A DNA stretch of 64,000 nucleotides from an uncultured Spirochaetales bacterium (lineage in GTDB: Bacteria; Spirochaetota; Spirochaetia; Sphaerochaetales; Sphaerochaetaceae): contig CAKQWE010000005.1 in assembly GCA_934277975.1 (NCBI GenBank), positions 8,655 through 72,654 on the forward strand, in the 5' to 3' direction. The translations under genes and the position numbers were made by a program. The first letter of the stretch is position 1, and every line of letters starts with the position of its first letter. The notes beneath the pieces were generated by a model. It worked only from the letters and a program-made list of their open reading frames with translations, ran no database searches and was not told the DNA's origin. This document shows positions 48,999-58,071 of this stretch, one piece after another.

Positions 48999-50807
48999 TC
49001 AAACGTTCTTCCTGAACGGTTCGTATGGAACACCGGCCCATTCCATTCCAAGCTGACCGGAGAATTCCAGAAGATTAAGACGCATACCGTGGACGACCAC
49101 GCTAAGCATACCCATGACCAAGTTGAGCCCATGGCCAATCACGAGAATGAGTATCCCCGCAGGCAAAGCCCAACCCTGAAGCATGGAAGAAGCCATTCCA
49201 TTGAAGCTCTGTGCTATCGCAAGGCTGGCCATCCCAACTGCAAACAGACGAATATAGCTCATGACGTTTCCAAAAGCGCTTATGGTATTCAGGAACGTCG
49301 TGAAAGCACCACCAAGACCGGCCTTAACACCGGCTCCAAAGCTCTGGCCCGTCTCCTGAGAACCAAACAGAACCACAAGGACCAGTCCTCCAAGGATGAT
49401 TGCGAATATCATAGCCACGTTGACGGAAGCCCCTACCACCAGCATTAGTATGAGGTAGTAGATGCTCACTATCATTGCAAGCCATGCAAAGTCTGCAACC
49501 AATGCAATGTTCTTCTCCTGCCACTTCCTTACGGCGTTCATAAGGCACGCAAGGGACAGCTGGATGGTCCCAACCATGAAACAGAACTTCATGACAGTAT
49601 TCTGGGCGGCGGTGGAGTCAACACCAAAGTATTCCGGGTAGTTGGCTATCTGAGGTATGACTAGCATTCTAAGGAATGGAATCTCCATTGCCTTCTCGCT
49701 TCCAAGCCATGTACCTGTCAAAGCACCCCATATCACGGTGGCTATGCTCATTACATATATGAGCATGTTCAGGTTGGTGAGCTTCTTGGTCTTTACGTTG
49801 AGGCCAATTGCAAGACCAAGGAACACGAGTCCGTATGCGGCATCACCTATTATCATTGCAAAGAACAATGAAAGGAAAAGAAGGAACCACATGCTTATGT
49901 CGTACTCCTTGTAGCCAGGAGTCGTTCCAAGCATTGAGAACACAGGCTCCATCATTGCCGTGACCTTGTTGTATCTTATCTTGGTAGGTACGGGGTCGTC
50001 GTCGCTAGGATCGTCGAACGCATACGCCCAGGAGTTCTCCTTTGCAATCTCGCGGAAACCCTTCGTATCGACCTCAGGAATGAATCCACAAAGACAGCAA
50101 AGTCCTTCCTGCTCCCCTACGGCACCACTTACGGAAGAGTAGACGACATCGTCCGATGCCTTCTTGATAAAGTAGTCGTAGCTTGTAATGAACGCCGCTG
50201 ACGAAGATATAAGCACATTGCTTTCATGGAGCGCAAGAGTGAGCCTTGAAATCTCCGCATCAAGCTCATCAAGACCACGCAAAGGCAGCTCAAACGGCGT
50301 TGCCGAGAAATCCTGGGCCAAAGGCTGTCCAATGACGGCCACGGTCTTCATCTTATCGACATCGGCAAGGCTTATGTACCTTACATCCTCAGGTATCGAT
50401 GAAAGCTCGCGCCTTCCCATCTGGTAGAAGTAGAGAGGAACACCAAAAGAGGCCAGTTCCTTTACATCGCTTGGGTTGAACCTACCCCATTTCTCAATCT
50501 TTGCCCTTTCGTTTGACAGCTCGAAGATCTCGTTCTCAAAGCTTCGGGAATTGGCGACTGCCCTGCACAACCTCTCGTGGAGGTCGTCGAACTCTCGCTT
50601 TCCAAGAACCGGCTTCTGCTCCAGTTTTGGCTGCTCTGCAAGGACAGAGCGTATCTTGTCCAAGGAGGAAAGCCTTTCAGAGTACCGGGACTCTGGAACA
50701 GCGGTCTCGGATATATGTACGACTCCAAAGTCCCTTATGGCATTGAGCATTTCACACTTGCGCTCAGCAGGAGCCACGACTATGACTTTCTTCATTTTCT
50801 CTATCAT
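48999..50807 (-). CDS. atpI: V-type ATPase subunit I (stator membrane subunit)
   Basis: Equivalent of eukaryotic subunit a. The N-terminal half (about 1-320) is cytoplasmic and helical; the C-terminal half has seven or eight membrane helices. The essential Arg lies in NVMSYIRLFAVGMASLAIA, and HGMRLNLLEFSGQLG ends the membrane part. It provides the ion path next to the K ring. Length (602) fits bacterial subunit I. ATG 50807 has AGGAGG seven bases upstream and overlaps the D stop by four bases. Confidence 0.94.
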   Translation of the reverse strand: MIEKMKKVIVVAPAERKCEMLNAIRDFGVVHISETAVPESRYSERLSSLDKIRSVLAEQPKLEQKPVLGKREFDDLHERLCRAVANSRSFENEIFELSNERAKIEKWGRFNPSDVKELASFGVPLYFYQMGRRELSSIPEDVRYISLADVDKMKTVAVIGQPLAQDFSATPFELPLRGLDELDAEISRLTLALHESNVLISSSAAFITSYDYFIKKASDDVVYSSVSGAVGEQEGLCCLCGFIPEVDTKGFREIAKENSWAYAFDDPSDDDPVPTKIRYNKVTAMMEPVFSMLGTTPGYKEYDISMWFLLFLSLFFAMIIGDAAYGLVFLGLAIGLNVKTKKLTNLNMLIYVMSIATVIWGALTGTWLGSEKAMEIPFLRMLVIPQIANYPEYFGVDSTAAQNTVMKFCFMVGTIQLSLACLMNAVRKWQEKNIALVADFAWLAMIVSIYYLILMLVVGASVNVAMIFAIILGGLVLVVLFGSQETGQSFGAGVKAGLGGAFTTFLNTISAFGNVMSYIRLFAVGMASLAIAQSFNGMASSMLQGWALPAGILILVIGHGLNLVMGMLSVVVHGMRLNLLEFSGQLGMEWAGVPYEPFRKNV

Positions 50808-51424
50808 GCGGTCTCCTCCTTGTCAGCAAGCTTCTTCTTGGCTATCTTGCCGCGAACGACAGCCGCGGTCTGCTGGTCTCCAATATAGATTCCAATCCTA
50901 CGGATGTTTTCCTTTGTCTCTGGAATCTTCACCTTCTCAAAAAGATTCACCCTTTGGCTGGTGGTCCTAAGCTCCTTCTCCAGAAGGGACACCTGAACCT
51001 TGAGAGTGGCCATAAGTGCATCTATCCTTGCGCTGTCGCGCAGCAGAAGAACGGCTCTGTCCACCCAAAGGGGGTACTGCTCCACATCGTAGTCAATGTC
51101 CTGGAACGTGAGGTCCTGGAACACAGGGATCACCACGCCTGCAATGTTCCCCTCCCCCCTTACGACCTTGTCAGGCCGCACAAGGCTGTCAAGCTGCTTG
51201 GACGCATCGAACACGCTGTTCTCTCCAAACACACCAATCCAGTCCTGAGCGCTTCGTATGAGCTCGTTCTGCTTCTCCCTGTATTGGGAGAGGTCGGACT
51301 CTATCTGCCGTATGACCATTTGGAGCTGCTGCTTTTTGAGCTGAAGAGTAGGAAGGTAGCGCTCATACTGCTTGAGTTGGTCCTTCTGTTTCTTCTGTTC
51401 GTTCTTGGTCAGCTTAACCGCCAC
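50804..51424 (-). CDS. atpD: V-type ATPase subunit D (central stalk)
   Basis: Long antiparallel coiled coil forming the central rotor shaft. The N-terminus is rich in Lys, Gln and Leu (KLTKNEQKKQKDQLKQYERYLPTLQLKKQQL) and the C-terminal helix repeats the pattern (ERxNLFEKVKIPETKENIRRI-like segment at about 155-175). The phrase RVNLFEKVKIPETKENI is typical of the family. GTG 51424 is the start, with GGAGG six bases upstream, one base after the B stop. Confidence 0.93.
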   Translation of the reverse strand: MAVKLTKNEQKKQKDQLKQYERYLPTLQLKKQQLQMVIRQIESDLSQYREKQNELIRSAQDWIGVFGENSVFDASKQLDSLVRPDKVVRGEGNIAGVVIPVFQDLTFQDIDYDVEQYPLWVDRAVLLLRDSARIDALMATLKVQVSLLEKELRTTSQRVNLFEKVKIPETKENIRRIGIYIGDQQTAAVVRGKIAKKKLADKEETA

Positions 51425-51425
51425 T

Positions 51426-52718
51426 TCAAGCCTCCGTCTTCTTTGGCCATCTCTGGGCTATGAGTTCGCTTCTAAGGCCTGTCTCGTTTGGCTCGAAGCA
51501 CTCTGCAAGAATCTCCCAACCAAGGTCAAGGGCCTCCTCAAGAGGAATGTTCACGGAAAGGTCCATGAGCTTTGTCTCGAAGAGGTGTCCGTACTTGAGA
51601 AGCTTCTCGTCCCATTCGCTCATCATGAATCCCATGGATTTCTTCTCAAGGGACTCCTTGTATGCGCTGTACAGCTTGATGAGGCCGTCCATAAGCGCTC
51701 TATGGTCGTTTCTGGTCTCGCTGTTGACGTTCTGCTTCAGACGGCTTAGGCTTCCAAACGGCTCAATGTGTCCGTTCTTCAGGTAGTACTGCCCCTCTGT
51801 GATGTAGCCAGTGTTGTCTGGAACCGGATGTGTGACGTCGTCGCCAGGCATTGTGGTTACAGCAAGGATGGTCAAGGAACCTGCTCCCTCGAAGTCAACG
51901 GCCTTCTCATAGCGGCTTGCAAGTGAGCTGTATAGGTCTCCAGGGTATCCTCTGTTGGACGGGACCTGGTCCATTGTAATTGCCATTTCCTTGAGGGAAT
52001 CGGCGAAGTTCGTCATGTCAGTAAGAAGGACAAGGACCTTCTTGCCATCTATTGCAAAACGCTCCGCAACGGCAAGGGCCATGTCAGGGATCATCATGCA
52101 TTCGACCGTTGGGTCGCTTGCGGTATGGATGAACATTATGGTCCTGCTCATTGCGCCGCTCTTTTCAAGGGTGTCCTTGAAGAAGAGGTAGTCGTCGTAC
52201 TTGAGTCCCATACCTCCAAGAATGATTAGGTCAACCTCCGCCTGCATGGCAATGCGTGCAAGAAGCTCGTTGTACGGCTCTCCGCTTACGGAGAATATAG
52301 GAAGCTTCTGGGACTCGACCAACGTGTTGAACACATCGATCATTGGAATTCCAGTCCTTATCATGTTCTTTGGAACGATTCTCTTTGCAGGGTTGACCGA
52401 TGGACCGCCAATCTCGATCATATTGTCCTCAAGGGCGGGGCCATTGTCACGTGGACGACCGGAGCCATCGAACACCCTACCAAGAAGGTCCTCAGAGAAG
52501 CTGACCTTCATTGGAACACCAAGGAACCTGACCTCGTCGTTCGTGGAAATGCCCTTTGCACCGGCGAAAACCTGAAGGCTTACAAGATCGCCGTCAAGCT
52601 TGATCACATTTGCAAAGCTTTTACCAACAACTGCAAGATCATTGTATCTTACGCCCTGAGCCCTTACGGTGATTACATCACCAACGATAGACTCTATCTT
52701 AGTATAGACCTTGTTCAT
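51426..52718 (-). CDS. atpB: V-type ATPase subunit B (non-catalytic)
   Basis: Regulatory subunit alternating with A in the V1 head. It has the V-type B features MIRTGIPMIDVFNTLVESQKLPIFS in place of a P-loop, DMTNFADSLKEMA, and QVPSNRGYPGDLYSSLASRYEKA. Length (430) is typical. The ATG at 52718 has GAGGAG eight bases upstream; the GTG at 52724 is too close to it and overlaps the A stop. It lies two bases after subunit A. Confidence 0.95.
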   Translation of the reverse strand: MNKVYTKIESIVGDVITVRAQGVRYNDLAVVGKSFANVIKLDGDLVSLQVFAGAKGISTNDEVRFLGVPMKVSFSEDLLGRVFDGSGRPRDNGPALEDNMIEIGGPSVNPAKRIVPKNMIRTGIPMIDVFNTLVESQKLPIFSVSGEPYNELLARIAMQAEVDLIILGGMGLKYDDYLFFKDTLEKSGAMSRTIMFIHTASDPTVECMMIPDMALAVAERFAIDGKKVLVLLTDMTNFADSLKEMAITMDQVPSNRGYPGDLYSSLASRYEKAVDFEGAGSLTILAVTTMPGDDVTHPVPDNTGYITEGQYYLKNGHIEPFGSLSRLKQNVNSETRNDHRALMDGLIKLYSAYKESLEKKSMGFMMSEWDEKLLKYGHLFETKLMDLSVNIPLEEALDLGWEILAECFEPNETGLRSELIAQRWPKKTEA

Positions 52719-52720
52719 AC

Positions 52721-54463
52721 TCACATCTCCTCACAGCAGTTGGACTTGGAAGCATACAAATCCCTTATTTCATTCTCGTACTGGCTATAGCGTGGATCCG
52801 TTGCGGCAACGCTGTTCCAGTCGAGGAACTTCTGGCGCATCTGGTTGAAGAACGACCTTACATCCTTCTTGCTGTCAAGCGCAAAGTCCGCTGTAAGCAC
52901 TTCGTACAGGAGATTGAACTCCTCTCGCTGCCTTTCGGGAAGGACTGCACTGTCAACAGGGTCGAACGAGTTCTGCTGAAGATAGACGCTGTCAAGGAGC
53001 TCGCCTTTCTGGTACACGATGTAGTCCTCAACGGACGTACCCTCTTCTCCAACGACCTTCATCATCTGATTTATCTCGTTGCTTCTAAAGAGGATATCCC
53101 TTGCCTGCTCGACACGGGCCTTGTCTATGATGCCATTGTACTTGGACCAGGAATCAAGAGGATGGATCGCTGGATACTTTCTTGCATCCGACCTCTCGCG
53201 GCTAAGGCCATGGAATGCGCCAACGACCTTGAGAGTGGCCTGGGTCACAGGCTCCTCGAAGTTTCCACCTGCAGGGCTTACCGTACCGCCAATCGTGACG
53301 GAGCCCGTAGAACCATCATGGAGCCTCACCTTTCCAGCCCTTTCATAGAAGGCTGCGATTACGCTTTCAAGGTATGCAGGGAAGGCCTCTTCACCCGGAA
53401 TCTCCTCCAACCTACCGCTCATCTCCCTCATGGCCTGAGCCCAACGGCTCGTGGAATCGGCAAGAAGAAGCACGTTGAGGCCCATTTGCCTGTAGTACTC
53501 GGCCATCGTAATGGCCGTATAGACCGATGCCTCTCTGGCTGCGACCGGCATTGAGGACGTATTGCAAATTATGATGGTCCTCTCCATAAGCGATCGTCCC
53601 GTCTTTGGGTCAACCAACTCAGGGAACTCCTTGAGGACTTCAACGACCTCACCGGCACGTTCTCCGCAGGCGGCTATGATTACGATATCGACCTCTGCGT
53701 TGCGGCTTGTAAGGTGTTGAAGGACAGTCTTTCCTGCACCAAAAGGCCCTGGCACACAGTACGTACCACCCTTTGCAATTGGCAGGAACGTATCTATTAT
53801 CCTAATCTTCGTGACAAGCGTCTCGTCTGGTCTGAGACGCTCTTCATAGCATCCAACAGCCTTCTTTACAGGCCAGCTGAACACCATGGAAAGCTCCTTC
53901 TCCACACCCTTTGGACTCTGGAGCTTCGCAATGGTGGACCTTACGTTGTAGACTCCCTTGGAAGCTACGGAAACGACTTTCCATTCTGTATCGTCAAACC
54001 CGAACGGAACCATTATCTTGTGCGTGAAGATACCTTCCGGAACGGTTCCAATCGCATCGCCTGGCCTCACGACATCCCCAACGGACACAACGGGGGTGAA
54101 CTCCCAATCCTTGTTTGGGATTGGATCCATGTAGACACCTCTTTGAAGGAAGAATCCACACTTCTGGGCAAGCGCTGGAAGTGGATTCTGAAGACCGTCG
54201 TATATTTGGGTGAGAAGGCCAGGTCCAAGCTCCACGCTCATCATTTCACCTGTGAACTCGACCTTATCGCCCACCTGAATGCCATTGGTCATCTCATAGA
54301 CCTGCATACTGGCCTTGTCTCCGTTTATCCTTATGACCTCACCCTTGAGTCTGGTATCGCCAACGAGAACGTATGCGACCTCATTCTTGGAAATGGCCCC
54401 TTCGAACGCAACGGTAACGAGGTTTCCGTTCACGCCGGCCACATATCCTGTGCTTTTTGTCAT
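52721..54463 (-). CDS. atpA: V-type ATPase subunit A (catalytic)
   Basis: Catalytic ATPase subunit. The P-loop is GPFGAGKTV near residue 235. The V-type non-homologous region precedes it (about 115-190). ACGERAGEVVEVLKEFPEL, LLADSTSRWAQAMREMSGRLEEIPGEE and YPAIHPLDSWSKY follow. ATG 54463 has GGAG five bases upstream. All catalytic features are intact. As this is the only ATPase of its kind in the window, direction (synthesis or pumping) cannot be told. Confidence 0.97.
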   Translation of the reverse strand: MTKSTGYVAGVNGNLVTVAFEGAISKNEVAYVLVGDTRLKGEVIRINGDKASMQVYEMTNGIQVGDKVEFTGEMMSVELGPGLLTQIYDGLQNPLPALAQKCGFFLQRGVYMDPIPNKDWEFTPVVSVGDVVRPGDAIGTVPEGIFTHKIMVPFGFDDTEWKVVSVASKGVYNVRSTIAKLQSPKGVEKELSMVFSWPVKKAVGCYEERLRPDETLVTKIRIIDTFLPIAKGGTYCVPGPFGAGKTVLQHLTSRNAEVDIVIIAACGERAGEVVEVLKEFPELVDPKTGRSLMERTIIICNTSSMPVAAREASVYTAITMAEYYRQMGLNVLLLADSTSRWAQAMREMSGRLEEIPGEEAFPAYLESVIAAFYERAGKVRLHDGSTGSVTIGGTVSPAGGNFEEPVTQATLKVVGAFHGLSRERSDARKYPAIHPLDSWSKYNGIIDKARVEQARDILFRSNEINQMMKVVGEEGTSVEDYIVYQKGELLDSVYLQQNSFDPVDSAVLPERQREEFNLLYEVLTADFALDSKKDVRSFFNQMRQKFLDWNSVAATDPRYSQYENEIRDLYASKSNCCEEM

Positions 54464-54478
54464 ATTATCTCCACTTTC

Positions 54479-55012
54479 TTATTTTTCAACGTTGATCTCT
54501 TCACGAACCTTGTCGAAGAGCTTCTGATACTGGGCGTTGCCCAAGTCCACATCGAACAGATCCTTCCTTATCAGGATCCTGAGCTGCAGCGCATAGCCAA
54601 GGACGACATCCTGATTGAAGGCCTTGAACGCCGTGGCCTTCTCAAGGTAGTCGAACCTGAACTTCATCATGAGAAGCTCTGCGTCCAATGGATTCTTGGC
54701 GGACATGACGGCATTGCCAAACTTGGAGATTTCATAGTCCTCCTCGTTTGAGAACACATCGTCCTTTCCAAGGGCCACCCTGCGCCTAGCGTTCACAGCG
54801 GAATTGGCCTTGTCGCAGAATCGTTTCCACTCCTTGAGGAAATGACACCCGCTGCAGTCCCCCTGCTCTATGCGAAGAAGAAGCTTCATGTCGGATGCGC
54901 CAACGCAGCTTCGTGCCGTCTGCATGAACTCATCCCAGGAAACAGGGGCCTTGTCGCCAAAGCGAAGCATTGGAAGGCTTGAAAGAAAATAGTACCTAGA
55001 ATCGACAGGCAT
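54479..55012 (-). CDS. DUF2764 protein of the V-ATPase operon
   Basis: Small, mostly helical protein beginning MPVDSRYYFLSSLPMLRFGDKAPVSWDEF, the typical DUF2764 start, with MSAKNPLDAELLMMKFRFDYLEKA later. DUF2764 genes sit between subunits E and A in spirochaetal and some Bacteroidetes V-ATPase operons, where no clear subunit C gene is present. A role as the C-type collar linking ring and shaft is a reasonable guess, not shown. ATG 55012 has AGGAAG five bases upstream; the GTG at 55018 has no room for a site. Confidence 0.85.
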   Translation of the reverse strand: MPVDSRYYFLSSLPMLRFGDKAPVSWDEFMQTARSCVGASDMKLLLRIEQGDCSGCHFLKEWKRFCDKANSAVNARRRVALGKDDVFSNEEDYEISKFGNAVMSAKNPLDAELLMMKFRFDYLEKATAFKAFNQDVVLGYALQLRILIRKDLFDVDLGNAQYQKLFDKVREEINVEK

Positions 55013-55022
55013 CTGCACTTCC

Positions 55023-55565
55023 TCAGAACTTCAATCCACCAAGGAATGGCTTGAGAAGGTTTGCAATCTCATCGTCCGAGAAATCATAGAATCCAGACCC
55101 ATCCTTGAGACAGAGCTTCACGGAAGCGTTCTTGACGGGCTTTATCTCAAGCCCCTTCTCCAATTCATTCGCCAAGCCCCTCTTGAGGGAATCGTTGACA
55201 TCCTTGACTTCAAGGACATACTTGGAAGGATCATCACCATTGATGGCCGCGACGATGATCCTTGAAAGCTGCTCGCCTGTCATCGTCTTGGAGACTTCAG
55301 ATGAAAGGATGCCGTCAAGCTGAGCCTCAAGCTCCTTCTTCACGGAAAGCACAGCATCCCGTTGGGCCTGCCTGACCAAAGCCTTGGCGCTTTCAATCTC
55401 ACGGTTCGCATTCTCGATCATCTTCGAAGCTTCCTTCCTTGCGTCTTCGATGATCTCCTGGGCCTGGACCTTTGCAGCATCCACAACGGCGGCGGCTTCC
55501 TTCTTGGCTTCCTCTATTCCATCATGCTTGATGGACTGGACCAAATCTTGAATCTGTATCTCCAT
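55023..55565 (-). CDS. atpE: V-type ATPase subunit E (peripheral stalk)
   Basis: Peripheral stalk subunit with a long N-terminal coiled coil (residues 10-85, rich in Ala, Glu, Lys) followed by a globular C-terminal domain (SRIIVAAINGDDPSKYVLEV and later). The ATG at 55565 starts MEIQIQDLVQSIKHDGIEEAKKEA as in other bacterial E subunits, with AAGGATGG upstream; open frame runs 21 residues further. It is the first gene of the operon. The G/H-type partner is not evident. Confidence 0.9.
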   Translation of the reverse strand: MEIQIQDLVQSIKHDGIEEAKKEAAAVVDAAKVQAQEIIEDARKEASKMIENANREIESAKALVRQAQRDAVLSVKKELEAQLDGILSSEVSKTMTGEQLSRIIVAAINGDDPSKYVLEVKDVNDSLKRGLANELEKGLEIKPVKNASVKLCLKDGSGFYDFSDDEIANLLKPFLGGLKF

Positions 55566-55645
55566 TCTGTTCCATCCTTGAACTTGTTTTTTGCCTTCTA
55601 CAAGAGAGCTTGAAGGAAAAACCTCCAACTGCTCCGATTCTGAAG

Positions 55646-55654
55646 TATATAACA
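55646..55654 (-). promoter_or_regulatory. Extended -10 element upstream of the V-ATPase operon
   Basis: On the minus strand TGTTATATA (complement of 55646-55654) fits an extended -10 (TG, one base, TATATA). No good -35 is seen. Transcription would start about 70 bases before subunit E. Confidence 0.4.
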
Positions 55655-55729
55655 GAAAAGCAAGAATGAGTACTCCAAAACGGGTTATTCTTTGCCAAAT
55701 CTTAGCATTAAACCAAAACTGACCAATTA

Positions 55730-56320
55730 CTAGCCCGTTCCATGGAGGTCAGCCACTGACGTGAACGCGAGCTGGAGAAGCCGTACAGGATGGACTTCAT
55801 ACCCAGCCATCACCTCGTTGAATGTACGGCATCTTGGAATGCTCATTGGAAAGCATCCATGTTCAAGGGCTGCAACCGATTCCCTATCCACACCAAGTCT
55901 AGATGCCATTTCATTCAAAGAAAGTCCAAGCAGTCTTCTTTGGCTCTTGAGGGCCAGTCTTAAGCTTGGACGCAGACCATTGTCAACGAAACTGGATGAG
56001 AGATCCTCCATCTCCGCAAAGCCAAGACCAAAGAGGTTTCTTTCAATATAGGATTCAGTTATGGACCTCCAATTGGACGAATCCATAGTCGCTACAGGGA
56101 AATCCGTACACATCCAGGCCCATGCAAACGGAAGCGGGACTGCACACCTGTAGCAGACGAAGTTCACTATGTCGCCTATCCTTGGAGCTCCACCTTTTGA
56201 AGCTCTTTTCCCAAAAAACGCACGGATCTCGTCTGCATACGGATACGAAATGGCATCCGTTACAGACGCAATTCCAAAAGGATCAAGTTCTACGAATCCG
56301 CTCCCTGTTCTCCTGGGCAA
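55730..56320 (-). CDS. Uncharacterised HTH protein, downstream paralogue
   Basis: Not a recognised named protein. The C-terminal third contains a helix-turn-helix of XRE type (LKSQRRLLGLSLNEMASRLGVDRESVAALEHG, about 125-160). The N-terminal part has PRIGDIVNFVCYRCAVPLPFAWAWMCTDFP and SNWRS, which line up with LEDIMKFAVEDASISPALVLCSMYSGLP and DWRNW in the neighbour, so the two share an architecture. I place the start at TTG 56320, with GGAGG nine bases upstream inside the preceding gene; TTG 56326 is also possible. It overlaps the upstream gene by 38 bases, which argues for coupled translation. Confidence 0.6.
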   Translation of the reverse strand: MPRRTGSGFVELDPFGIASVTDAISYPYADEIRAFFGKRASKGGAPRIGDIVNFVCYRCAVPLPFAWAWMCTDFPVATMDSSNWRSITESYIERNLFGLGFAEMEDLSSSFVDNGLRPSLRLALKSQRRLLGLSLNEMASRLGVDRESVAALEHGCFPMSIPRCRTFNEVMAGYEVHPVRLLQLAFTSVADLHGTG

Positions 56321-56993
56321 TGGCAAGGACCTCCAAATCCGTCATGTCCATATACATATAGATATCCGCTATGAAGTCCAACGGATGGTATTCCCCACAG
56401 CATTCAAGGTATAGGTTCAAGGTATCCACCTTTGGATACGAATACCTGTTTGACCTCCAGTTCTCGAACCTAAGGTACGCCTCCCTGCTGCGCCCCGCTC
56501 TCTTGGCTATGGTCCCGTAGCCTGCGGGCATACTGTCCCTGCCCTGGACCATTGACCTATGGATGTAGAAGCATTTTCGTATATCGGAGGCCTTTGGAAT
56601 CGTCTTGTTGTCGGAAAGCGCCCTCGCAATGCACGTCCTGCGTCTTTCGTCGGCTGCACACCTTTCAAGAAGCGGTTTGCCGAGCCATTCCTTCCAATTG
56701 CGCCAGTCAGTCAATGCTATGGAATAATGATTCCTCCGCTTCCCGTTGCACTCAACGGTCCTGACATTGACCTTTGCATCGTTTGGAAGACCGCTGTACA
56801 TGGAACAGAGCACAAGGGCCGGAGAGATGGAGGCATCCTCCACTGCGAACTTCATTATATCCTCAAGACTTGGATTCCAGCCTTCTGGCTCCTTCCCCAA
56901 CCTGCCGTTTCTGAACGTCTTGAGATCTGGACTATCGATGAGACCCAACCAACCGGCCAAATTCACGAACTGCCTTGCGTCAAAGTACTCCAT
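56283..56993 (-). CDS. Uncharacterised HTH protein, upstream paralogue
   Basis: No family is recognised. The N-terminal 140 residues contain PSLEDIMKFAVEDASISPALVLCSMYSGLP and TDWRNWKEWLGKPLLERC, alignable by eye with the downstream protein. The C-terminal region (GYGTIAKRAGRSREAYLRFENWRSN, about 160-190) looks like an XRE-type helix-turn-helix, followed by a helical tail. Cysteines and basic residues are frequent. ATG 56993 has only a weak site. A possible promoter lies at 57077-57106. The pair stands between the V-ATPase operon and udp without sharing strand with udp. A transcription factor or phage-derived regulator is possible. Confidence 0.6.
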   Translation of the reverse strand: MEYFDARQFVNLAGWLGLIDSPDLKTFRNGRLGKEPEGWNPSLEDIMKFAVEDASISPALVLCSMYSGLPNDAKVNVRTVECNGKRRNHYSIALTDWRNWKEWLGKPLLERCAADERRRTCIARALSDNKTIPKASDIRKCFYIHRSMVQGRDSMPAGYGTIAKRAGRSREAYLRFENWRSNRYSYPKVDTLNLYLECCGEYHPLDFIADIYMYMDMTDLEVLAIAQENRERIRRT

Positions 56994-57076
56994 CAATCAA
57001 ATCCATGCTCCACTGTTTTTGGAAGCATCATAGGGCATTGGATCGTACCAAAGGAGTTGCAGCGTTGCGCTTTAAC

Positions 57077-57106
57077 ATTATCAAATACTAAGTTTTACAA
57101 ATTCAA
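57077..57106 (-). promoter_or_regulatory. Possible promoter for the HTH gene pair
   Basis: TTGAAT (57101-57106), an 18-base spacer and GATAAT (57077-57082) on the minus strand about 80 bases before the upstream HTH gene. Each hexamer has one or two mismatches. Confidence 0.4.
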
Positions 57107-57225
57107 CAACTTGCAACGAATGGAGTTACCAAAAAAACCCTAACTCTCTATCAATGTGTCAGAATCCAACGGCCGCGTTTCCGGACAAGATTCCAAACTT
57201 CGCTGTTTCAAGGACATGGATTTGA

Positions 57226-57234
57226 TGTTATAAT
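57226..57234 (+). promoter_or_regulatory. Extended -10 promoter of uridine phosphorylase
   Basis: TGTTATAAT (57226-57234) is an exact TATAAT with an extended TG element. TTTCAA at 57206-57211 is a weak -35 at 17 bases. AAGGAG and the ATG follow about 30 bases later. Confidence 0.65.
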
Positions 57235-57277
57235 GTTTCTCTCCAAATGAAGAAAAGAGACTACAAGGAGATAAGAC

Positions 57278-58069
57278 ATGTCTGACTACATGAACGGAAC
57301 AGGAATACAGTACCACCTTAGGACGAAGAAAGGGGATGTGGGAAAATACATCATCCTGCCAGGGGATCCAAAGCGCGTCCCTCTAATAGCGCAGTTTTTG
57401 GACGATGCCAAGGAAGTTGCTGACAGCCGTGAATTTCTCACCTACACAGGAAGCCTCAACGGTGTACCTGTAAGCGTGACATCCACAGGAATAGGAGGGC
57501 CTTCTGCATCCATAGCCATGGAGGAACTCGTCAAGTGCGGCGCAGACACGTTCCTAAGGATGGGCACTTGCGGCGGCATAGCACTGCCTGTAATGGGAGG
57601 GGATGCCGTGATTGCAACCGGTGCAATAAGGATGGAAGGCACCAGCCGAGAGTACGCACCAATAGAGTTCCCTGCAGTTGCAGACTATGAAGTCGTAACG
57701 GCATTGAAGAAAACAGCCGAGGTCATGGGAATAAAGCACCACCTTGGAATAGTACAGTGCAAGGACTCGTTCTACGGCCAGCACGACCCATCCATAATGC
57801 CTGTAAGCTATGAACTTGAAAACAAATGGGAGGCTTGGAAACGTCTTGGCGTTTTGGCATCGGAGATGGAGAGCGCAGCCCTGTTCACAGTAGCGAGCTT
57901 CCTGCACGTAAGGTGCGGCTCTGTGTTCTTCGTCGTAGGAAACCAGGAACGCGAAGCCCTTGGAATGGACAACCCAAAGCTGCACGACACAACACAGGTC
58001 TGCCACGTTGCAGTCAACGCCATCAAAACACTTATTGAAATGGACAAGGCTTCAGGGAAACTCAAATAG
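57278..58069 (+). CDS. udp: Uridine phosphorylase
   Basis: Phosphorolyses uridine to uracil and ribose 1-phosphate. Family motifs: YIILPGDPKRVPLIAQFLDDA, STGIGGPSASIAMEEL, FLRMGTCGGI, and ASEMESAALFTVA near residue 195. It is distinct from DeoD (36179-36946), which has the purine-type NDMETIAV motif. ATG 57278 has AAGGAG seven bases upstream and a good promoter. It is a single-gene unit, convergent with the GIY-YIG-like gene with only two bases between the stops. It complements deoD and the nucleoside hydrolase. Confidence 0.95.
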   Translation: MSDYMNGTGIQYHLRTKKGDVGKYIILPGDPKRVPLIAQFLDDAKEVADSREFLTYTGSLNGVPVSVTSTGIGGPSASIAMEELVKCGADTFLRMGTCGGIALPVMGGDAVIATGAIRMEGTSREYAPIEFPAVADYEVVTALKKTAEVMGIKHHLGIVQCKDSFYGQHDPSIMPVSYELENKWEAWKRLGVLASEMESAALFTVASFLHVRCGSVFFVVGNQEREALGMDNPKLHDTTQVCHVAVNAIKTLIEMDKASGKLK

Positions 58070-58071
58070 AG

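Noticed and set aside
53714..54751. 345-residue open frame on the plus strand
   Set aside because: Lies antisense to V-ATPase subunit A and DUF2764, both certain; the translation resembles no protein and is a composition artefact.
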